From CAZKCK01 sp964552325 (GTDB lineage: Bacteria; Bacteroidota; Bacteroidia; Bacteroidales; TTA-H9): a stretch of 19,823 bases of DNA. Where the stretch lies: the NCBI GenBank assembly GCA_964552325.1, contig CAZKHA010000057.1:1-19823 (forward strand). Direction: 5' to 3'. Positions 14,514 to 19,823 of this stretch are shown here, in pieces; position 1 is the first letter of the stretch, and every line of letters begins with the position of its first letter. Under the pieces are notes generated by a model that was not told the origin of the DNA, made no database searches, and worked only from the letters and a program-made list of their open reading frames with translations. The translations under genes were made by a program, and so were the position numbers.

Positions 14514-15151
14514 TGGACGCATTAGTAGCAGCTAGCAGTTGGGGAAATCGCATAGCCAAGGCTATCTCCATCGTTTTTCATCCCCTCTTTATACCCTCTT
14601 ACTCAATGTTCTTATTGCTGAACACTGATAGGGTAATAAATGCATTATATGATTATGATCTTAAGCTGCAGTTGGTCATGGTCATTTTTATTGGCACAGC
14701 ACTCTTGCCAATAGCATCCATCCTTGTATTACGCTGGAGGAAAACCATTTCATCGTTTCATTTACATGATCGCAAGGAACGAGCGGCCCCTTTGGGCGCA
14801 ACCTTAGCCTTTTTTTTCATGACTCACCGCAGCCTAGCAGCCTCTGGTGTAGATGCAACCATTACCTTAATGACTATAAATTCGGTTTATATAGCCTTAG
14901 CCATTGTAGCTATTACCCTATTTTGGAAAATTAGCATTCATGCAACGGCCATGGGCGGGGTTACAGCTTCTTTCCTGCTGATTAGCCATAATTTATCCGT
15001 AAATCCAATTTTATTGGCCTCCAGCCTTGTTATATTGAGTGGAGCTGTTTGCTATGCGCGCATAAAGACCAATGCCCATCAACCCGCACAAGTATATACA
15101 GGTTATTTGATGGGCATTGCAATTAGTTTACTAACTTTTTTGCTGATTTAG
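14513..15151 (+). CDS. PAP2-superfamily-like membrane protein
   Basis: A 212-residue integral membrane protein with about six hydrophobic helices (roughly 18-37, 53-74, 93-104, 116-138, 145-157, 165-183, 194-212; some may be re-entrant). It resembles the PAP2 lipid phosphatase family: S-I-H at 141-143 corresponds to the S-G-H motif, and R183-x5-H189 corresponds to S-R-x5-H with the nucleophilic histidine. The aspartate expected four residues after that histidine is glutamine (Q193), and the first motif is only loosely present (DRKERAAP, 86-93). A role in undecaprenyl or phosphatidate phosphate turnover is therefore possible but unproven, and it may be catalytically altered. Its ATG overlaps the rpoN stop (TAATG), implying translational coupling. 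Its stop overlaps the convergent neighbour by 4 nt. Confidence 0.7.
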   Translation: MDALVAASSWGNRIAKAISIVFHPLFIPSYSMFLLLNTDRVINALYDYDLKLQLVMVIFIGTALLPIASILVLRWRKTISSFHLHDRKERAAPLGATLAFFFMTHRSLAASGVDATITLMTINSVYIALAIVAITLFWKISIHATAMGGVTASFLLISHNLSVNPILLASSLVILSGAVCYARIKTNAHQPAQVYTGYLMGIAISLLTFLLI

Positions 15152-15816
15152 AAGGGGTTAATGCTAATCCCTACTGAAATGGGGTACATATCAGGCCCTT
15201 GGCTGGTTTTAAAAACCCGATCTAGGGCAATAGCACCAAAAACGCTAAATTGCTTGTAACCAACTTTAGCATATGCCTGATAGCGCCAGAAATTCACAAA
15301 ACGGACATCGTCACGCTTTATGGTTACATTATATCCTGCTCCATAAGGGTCAAGTCCATTATACTTTGAATGATGGTCAATAAGAACTCCAAACTTTATT
15401 CCTGCATAAGCCCTAAAACTGCCTTTTGAACGGTACCTAATCTCAAGAGGAAAATCAAAATAGGCCAACGTAATCTTATACTTGGTGTAGCTCAAGCTAT
15501 CTGGAATCTTAACAAAGTAACTTGAATCACCGGGTGCAGTAATCCATGAATCGGTATATAAGTTATGCACTCCAATGGCACCGCCAAAACTAAAATCGAA
15601 ATTGCTTTCCCCTATATGATTGTTTATGAGAAAATTAACATTTACACCCCTGTTAAAATTGGCAGCATCAACTCCGGTAGGGACTTTTTGCCAAAAATCA
15701 TTAAACAAATCAAGGCTTAATGAAACCTTGCGAAAATCACCTGGTTTGTAGGTTTGCGCCTCGATAGAAAGCATCGCTAACAACATAAGGGGTAACAAGA
15801 ACGTCAATTTTTTCAT
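15148..15816 (-). CDS. Outer-membrane beta-barrel protein (PorT-like/opacity type)
   Basis: A 222-residue exported protein. I chose the ATG at 15814-15816 because it gives a clean signal peptide (MKKLTFLLPLMLLAMLSIEA, cleavage before Q21); the frame also allows a TTG four codons earlier. The mature part alternates polar and hydrophobic residues, with Gly/Tyr/Phe-rich strands such as FDFSFGGAIGVHNLYT, ITLAYFDFPLEIRYR, FRAYAGIKFGVLI and ISVGISINPF, ending in phenylalanine as outer-membrane barrels do. Eight to ten strands would fit. This is the common small barrel of Bacteroidota (PorT or outer membrane protein beta-barrel family). The function is unknown. It converges on the PAP2-like gene with a 4-nt overlap of stop codons. 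Confidence 0.8.
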   Translation of the reverse strand: MKKLTFLLPLMLLAMLSIEAQTYKPGDFRKVSLSLDLFNDFWQKVPTGVDAANFNRGVNVNFLINNHIGESNFDFSFGGAIGVHNLYTDSWITAPGDSSYFVKIPDSLSYTKYKITLAYFDFPLEIRYRSKGSFRAYAGIKFGVLIDHHSKYNGLDPYGAGYNVTIKRDDVRFVNFWRYQAYAKVGYKQFSVFGAIALDRVFKTSQGPDMYPISVGISINPF

Positions 15817-15962
15817 AAGATATAACAATTATCTGTATTACAATTATTTACAAAAACATCATCAGTAGAAGATGAACCAAGCACTGCAAAACTGTGCCAA
15901 ACGTGCATTTAAAAACAAACGCAAAAGTATGGAATATAGGTTTACAGGCCACAAAACGACGT

Positions 15963-15982
15963 ATAAAAAGCCCAAAGGGCTT
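15963..15982 (-). terminator. Leftward-acting hairpin plus T-run
   Basis: AAGCCC/GGGCTT (15968-15982) forms a six-pair stem with a three-base loop. Read on the minus strand, the 3' arm runs directly into a T stretch (GGGCTTTTTA), the shape of an intrinsic terminator. On the plus strand no T-run of note follows. It would stop leftward transcripts before they enter the small barrel gene. Confidence 0.5.
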
Positions 15983-16011
15983 GCATATCAAAATTGTTTG
16001 GATTACGTTTG
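15981..16011 (+). promoter_or_regulatory. Promoter of the Omp85-type barrel gene
   Basis: TTG at 15981-15983, a 20-nt spacer and TACGTTTG at 16004-16011 match the Bacteroidota promoter pattern. Transcription would begin near 16018, about 15 nt before the ATG at 16033. This also argues against the earlier in-frame ATG at 15994. Confidence 0.55.
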
Positions 16012-16032
16012 AGGTACCCAAACCACAAGTAT

Positions 16033-17379
16033 ATGAAACGAACACTTATCCTACTTATTTTGGCAGTTGGAGTCATGAATTTATTAGCCCAAGGTACCGA
16101 TACGCTCAAAACAGCAAGCCATCCAGAAAAAAAGAAGACTGGATGGAATGTTGGTGCATTGCCTTCGGTGCTGTTTAATAGTGATTTAGGATTTCAATAT
16201 GGTGTTTTAGCCAATATTTTCAACTATGGCGATGGAAGTCGGTATCCAGATTACAAGTATTCGTTTTACACCGAGTGGTCGCGCACAACCAAAGGTGGTG
16301 GTATCAATCAGTTGTTTTTCGATTCAAAGTATTTATTGCCCTGGGATCTGCGTATTACCTCTGACTTTAGTTACTTAACCCAACAGGCACTTGATTTTTA
16401 TGGATTTAATGGCTATGAAGCGCAATACAATCCCGAATGGGAGACACCCGATGACGAGGCTTATAGTTCAAAAATGTTTTATAAGCTAGAACGGAAACTG
16501 CTAAGGTTGGATGTTGGATTTCAGAAACCGCTAAAAAACAAACACTTTAGGGCGCTATTGGGATTTGCCTTTTTCGACATTGAAATGGGTAATGTTGATA
16601 TTGAAGCACTTAACAAAGGACGTGATACCAATAATCTATTACCCGTGGTGGATGGTTTATACCAGAAATATGTGGATTGGGGCGTAATAACAGAAGCCGA
16701 AAAAGATGGGGGAAGCTTGGGCGTACTAAAAACGGGTTTAGTGTACGACACCCGCGATAATGAGCCCAACCCAATGAAAGGCATGTGGTCAGAAGTAATT
16801 TTAGCAACATCGCCAGAATTTATAGGTAGTACAACAGGTTTTTCAAAACTTGTACTAATTCATCGCCAATATTTTACCTTGGTTAAAGATAGGCTATCGC
16901 TGGCATGCAGGATAGGCTACCAAGGCACCTTGACGGGCAAAACGCCGTTTTTTATGCAATCGTATATGTTTAATTCATTTCCAAAAACCACTACGGTTGA
17001 TGGCCTTGGTGGAGGTAAAAGTTTAAGGGGCATACGGATGAATCGTATTGTGGGCGATGCAATTGCTTATGGGAACTTAGAGTTTAGATGGAAAGCGCTT
17101 AAGGGGTATTTTTGGAATCAGAACTTCTATATAGCTCTGTCAGGATTCGCCGATTTTGGAAGGGTAGTAAAAAAACATGAGGTTGATTTGAGCCAAATTC
17201 CGGAAACCGAGCGAAACTCTTATATTAGCACTGACCAAGAAACGCTTCACCCCTCACTCGGTGGAGGTGTACACATAGCCATGAACCAAAACTTTGTAAT
17301 TGCTATTGATTATGGCAAAGCACTCGATAAACGCGACGGCAAGGACGGGATGTACATTGGATTGAACTTCTTGTTCTAA
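16033..17379 (+). CDS. Barrel-only Omp85 (BamA/TamA) family outer-membrane protein
   Basis: A 448-residue outer-membrane protein. Residues 1-20 are a signal peptide (MKRTLILLILAVGVMNLLAQ). The rest looks like one beta-barrel ending in N-F-L-F. Two Omp85 marks are visible: YDTRDNEPNPMKG (238-250), the D-T-R-D-x-x-P-x-x-G motif of a C-terminal barrel strand, and L-R-G-I (331-334), the equivalent of the VRGF/Y motif in loop 6. There is no room for POTRA domains: the barrel begins within about 40 residues of the signal cleavage site, in contrast to BamA or TamA. It belongs to the POTRA-less Omp85 group, common in Bacteroidota. A role in membrane-protein or lipid handling is possible, but its substrate is unknown. 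I chose the ATG at 16033 because it heads the signal peptide and lies downstream of the promoter. Confidence 0.85.
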   Translation: MKRTLILLILAVGVMNLLAQGTDTLKTASHPEKKKTGWNVGALPSVLFNSDLGFQYGVLANIFNYGDGSRYPDYKYSFYTEWSRTTKGGGINQLFFDSKYLLPWDLRITSDFSYLTQQALDFYGFNGYEAQYNPEWETPDDEAYSSKMFYKLERKLLRLDVGFQKPLKNKHFRALLGFAFFDIEMGNVDIEALNKGRDTNNLLPVVDGLYQKYVDWGVITEAEKDGGSLGVLKTGLVYDTRDNEPNPMKGMWSEVILATSPEFIGSTTGFSKLVLIHRQYFTLVKDRLSLACRIGYQGTLTGKTPFFMQSYMFNSFPKTTTVDGLGGGKSLRGIRMNRIVGDAIAYGNLEFRWKALKGYFWNQNFYIALSGFADFGRVVKKHEVDLSQIPETERNSYISTDQETLHPSLGGGVHIAMNQNFVIAIDYGKALDKRDGKDGMYIGLNFLF

Positions 17380-17394
17380 GTATTTGTATATCAA

Positions 17395-18294
17395 TTAATC
17401 GTCAGCAATTTTCTCATTTAATGATTTGAACCCTTCACCAAGTATCTCATTGGCATCCAATACAGTAATAAAGGCCTTTGGATCAATTTGCTTTATTTGA
17501 GCTTCTAAAACTGACATTTCCCTTCGGTTCATTACCGAGAATATGACTTTTCGCTCCTTTCCGTTGTAAAGCCCTCGACCTGAAAGCAAGGTGCCTCCGC
17601 GGTGTATATCATGTGTTATAACTTCTCCAATTTCCTGGTGTTTGTCAGAAACAATCAAGAGGCATTTATCATAGCTGAGGCCTTGCATAACGGTATCAAC
17701 AACCTTGCCCAGCACAAAAATGGTAACCCAGGAGTATAAGGGGATTTTCCAGATGCCAAAAGCTGCCAATCCTCCTACAACAATCACCGAATCAACATAA
17801 ATCATCAATTGCCCAACAGGTAAACCCGTTACCTTCGACAACATCATCGAAGCTACATCGGTTCCACCACATGAGGCTCGGGCTTTAAAAAGCAAACCAA
17901 CACCAATACCAATAACAAGGCCACCATAAACCGCTGACATAAGCACTTCATCACCAATCTTTAAAGGATCTTCACCCAGAAGATAGGTTAAACCATCCAG
18001 AAAAAACGAAGTTAACAAAAACCCAGAAATGGTCTTTGCGCCATACCTTGGCCCAAGAACTTTGATAGCCAAAATGGTAAGCGGAATATTAAAAGCTAAA
18101 GCCATTAGGCCCACCGGAACGCCGATGGTATGGTGAAGGATGATGCAAATTCCATACACACCGCCCGGCACTACTTTATAGGGCGTAATGAAAAGTACAT
18201 AGCCTAAGGCAATCAAGAACGACCCAATTAATATTAATGTATAAGCTTTGAACCAACGTGGGGTAAAGAGCTTTTCGTACGTAATAAATGCCAT
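17395..18294 (-). CDS. YitT family membrane protein (DUF161 + DUF2179), copy A
   Basis: A 299-residue inner-membrane protein of the YitT family. About five to six hydrophobic helices fill residues 16-205, with the family signature P-x-K-V-V-P-G-G-V-Y-G-I (38-49), the paired glycine helix GGLVIGIGVGLLF (124-136) and SCGGTDVASMMLS (141-153). The C-terminal soluble domain, about 210-290 (DUF2179), contains GRGLYNGKERKVIFSVMNRRE and ends with DANEILGEGFKSL. The transport or sensing role of the family is not firmly established. It is the downstream member of a tandem pair: 12 nt separate it from a close paralogue, and the two are one operon. Its stop lies 15 nt from the convergent barrel gene with no terminator between them. 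Confidence 0.93.
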   Translation of the reverse strand: MAFITYEKLFTPRWFKAYTLILIGSFLIALGYVLFITPYKVVPGGVYGICIILHHTIGVPVGLMALAFNIPLTILAIKVLGPRYGAKTISGFLLTSFFLDGLTYLLGEDPLKIGDEVLMSAVYGGLVIGIGVGLLFKARASCGGTDVASMMLSKVTGLPVGQLMIYVDSVIVVGGLAAFGIWKIPLYSWVTIFVLGKVVDTVMQGLSYDKCLLIVSDKHQEIGEVITHDIHRGGTLLSGRGLYNGKERKVIFSVMNRREMSVLEAQIKQIDPKAFITVLDANEILGEGFKSLNEKIADD

Positions 18295-18306
18295 ACTATA
18301 CCAAAT

Positions 18307-19233
18307 TTATGCTGAAACTTTGTCTTCTAATGATTTAAATCCTTCTCCAAGTATTTCACTTGCATCGGTTATGGTAACAAATGCCGTAGGGTCAATCTGG
18401 TGAATATAATCAACCAAAATAGCTAACTCCCTGCGCGAAACAACGGTATGGATAATCCGTTTAGGTTGGCCGTTGTACATTCCTGTCCCATCAAAAAAAG
18501 TTCCACTACGGTGGATATCGTTAATGATTTTATCGCGGATTTCAACATGCTTCTCAGAGATTATAAACACTGACTTCTCAAAGTTAATACCTTCTATAAC
18601 AACATCTATAACCTTTCCAGCTATAAAAATGACTATCCACGAGTACAAGGGGATTTTCCAATCGCCAAAAGCCACCAGACCAACCAGCACAATAACAGAA
18701 TCAACATAAATCATTAATTGGCCAAGGGGCATTCCGGTGTACTTTGAAATCATCATGGCTATGATGTCAGAGCCACCCGATGTAGCTTTTGTTCTAAACA
18801 TCAATCCCAATCCGATGCCTATTACGGCACCACCAAATATGCAGCTCAACAACAAATCATTGGCAAGGCCTAAAGGGTCGTTTTCGCCGATTAAACTGGT
18901 TAGTATCATCATAAAAACCGACATCAAAACAAATCCCACAACCGTTTTAGCACCAAACTTTGGGCCTAGGATCCTAATGCCTATTAGCGTAAGCGGTATA
19001 TCGAGGCTAAGACCCACCAAACCAATAGGAATACCATCAGGCCAAAAGGGCAGCATTCCTTTTGTAAGATAATGAACCACAATACCTATTCCATAAACAC
19101 CACCGGGTACTATTTTATATGGGTTAATAAAAAGCACAAAACCAGCAGATAGGATAAACGCCCCTAATACAATGAGCCCATAATTGATGAACCATCGTTT
19201 CGAGAACAGGGGTTCCGAATTAATCTTTCCCAT
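18307..19233 (-). CDS. YitT family membrane protein (DUF161 + DUF2179), copy B
   Basis: A 308-residue paralogue of the next gene in the operon, with the same layout: membrane helices across about 16-212, IVPGGVYGIGI (41-51), TSGGSDIIAMMIS (151-163), the shared segment GQLMIYVDSVIV (171-182) and W-K-I-P-L-Y-S-W (192-199). The C-terminal DUF2179 domain spans about 220-300, with DASEILGEGFKSL near the end. By eye more than half of aligned positions are identical to copy A. The clearest difference is an insertion of about 10 residues in the loop after the second helix (about 58-67, with Met, Pro and Trp). A TATCTTTG box lies 47-54 nt upstream of the start. It is the first gene of the pair. Confidence 0.93.
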   Translation of the reverse strand: MGKINSEPLFSKRWFINYGLIVLGAFILSAGFVLFINPYKIVPGGVYGIGIVVHYLTKGMLPFWPDGIPIGLVGLSLDIPLTLIGIRILGPKFGAKTVVGFVLMSVFMMILTSLIGENDPLGLANDLLLSCIFGGAVIGIGLGLMFRTKATSGGSDIIAMMISKYTGMPLGQLMIYVDSVIVLVGLVAFGDWKIPLYSWIVIFIAGKVIDVVIEGINFEKSVFIISEKHVEIRDKIINDIHRSGTFFDGTGMYNGQPKRIIHTVVSRRELAILVDYIHQIDPTAFVTITDASEILGEGFKSLEDKVSA

Positions 19234-19279
19234 TTATTAGTTGATTTAGAGGGTTTCTGGTAGAAAATGATTTGGAATG

Positions 19280-19287
19280 CAAAGATA
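19280..19287 (-). promoter_or_regulatory. Candidate -7 element for the YitT pair
   Basis: On the minus strand this reads TATCTTTG, a full match to TAnnTTTG, with a start site expected near 19273 and a leader of about 40 nt. No TTG is found 17-23 nt upstream, so the call rests on the -7 match and position. Confidence 0.4.
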
Positions 19288-19823
19288 CAATGGTGCGGGT
19301 GAATAAAATAATTGAAGGCTAATAAAGAACTTACAACAATCTTGAATGAATATAAAGCATACGTTAACAGATAATTACGTTAAAGTACATGCTAGATGTG
19401 GTAAATAAGCTGAAGAAATTGGCTACAAGAGGCAATTTTTTATTCAGAATGAAGTTTTGAAACTGTACCGGAGAACTTATTCACATTTCTTTAAGGGCTA
19501 TTGAAACTTTTTTACATGAAAACTGTATAGAATTCAATAAAGCCGGAGGAGAATGAAATAATTCTACAATTTGAAACCACAGTTAGTTTTCTTTCTGAAC
19601 GTTACTGAAGCAATCGGTAAGTTTTAAGGAAGCCCAATACTGCACGTAAGCAAGCTTACAGCTGCATTGTTTGTGCTAATTAAAACCGGCCATTGGTACT
19701 ATTTACAGTCCGTATCAGGTGGGATGTATCCGTTTCTAAGAGTTTTGCTGGGCAAAAGTGTTTAGAATGGTACTTTCTTGTGGGTAAATTTTGTGCAGGA
19801 TAAAAATTATTCGTTACTTTATG
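19288..19823. other. Long gene-free right end
   Basis: I see no supportable gene here. Two points stand out. The octamer TACGTTAA occurs twice, at 19360 and 19376. One frame from the ATG at 19389 is open for 23 codons, meets TGA, is open for 32 more, then meets TGA again, as a decayed small gene might, but no family is recognisable. A hairpin at 19641-19666 (TGCA plus GTAAG pairing with CTTAC plus TGCA) is followed by TTGTTTG and could end a transcript coming from the left. No tRNA or other known RNA was recognised. Confidence 0.4.

Noticed and set aside
13090..14571. Open frames overlapping rpoN on both strands
   Set aside because: rpoN is intact with all conserved regions; the overlapping frames arise from its acidic repeats and codon use.
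15994..16032. Upstream ATG extending the Omp85-type barrel by 13 residues
   Set aside because: The extension hides the signal peptide and lies across the predicted promoter and start site.

Overview
The window comes from a member of the phylum Bacteroidota, at roughly 40% GC. Several signs agree: a surface protein with PKD repeats and a C-terminal type IX secretion (T9SS) sorting domain; an ECF sigma factor next to a protein with one inner-membrane helix and an outer-membrane barrel; A-rich start regions without Shine-Dalgarno sequences; and several upstream regions carrying the Bacteroidota -7 element TAnnTTTG. A run of 10 Ns at 8692-8701 shows that this is a draft or scaffolded assembly. 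I cannot name the genus.

Left end (1-2378): a palindrome-rich block of diverged tandem repeats, then a DUF2975 membrane protein with its XRE/Cro-type regulator (YoaS/YozG-like pair), an unrecognised 105-residue protein, and a small lipoprotein. This is the accessory-looking part of the window.

Middle, minus strand (2379-11121): read in transcription order from the right, this runs ECF sigma factor, dual-membrane anti-sigma-like barrel protein, PKD/T9SS surface protein, polyphosphate glucokinase-like ROK kinase, and the transcription-repair coupling factor Mfd. The sigma factor and barrel protein are 14 nt apart and form a regulatory module. The architecture matches the dual membrane-spanning anti-sigma (Dma) type described in Bacteroides.

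Middle, plus strand (11412-15151): asparaginyl-tRNA synthetase with a terminator, then rpoN (sigma-54) with its own near-consensus promoter and an attenuator-like hairpin in its leader. A PAP2-like membrane protein overlaps the rpoN stop codon by one base.

Right end (15148-19823): a small outer-membrane barrel on the minus strand, a POTRA-less Omp85-type barrel on the plus strand, and a tandem pair of YitT-family membrane proteins on the minus strand. The last 590 bases hold no gene I can support.

Most of the window is housekeeping or common Bacteroidota content. The parts most worth a second look are the sigma/dual-membrane module, the paired gain and loss of cysteines across the PKD repeats, the rpoN leader, and the repeat block at the left edge.
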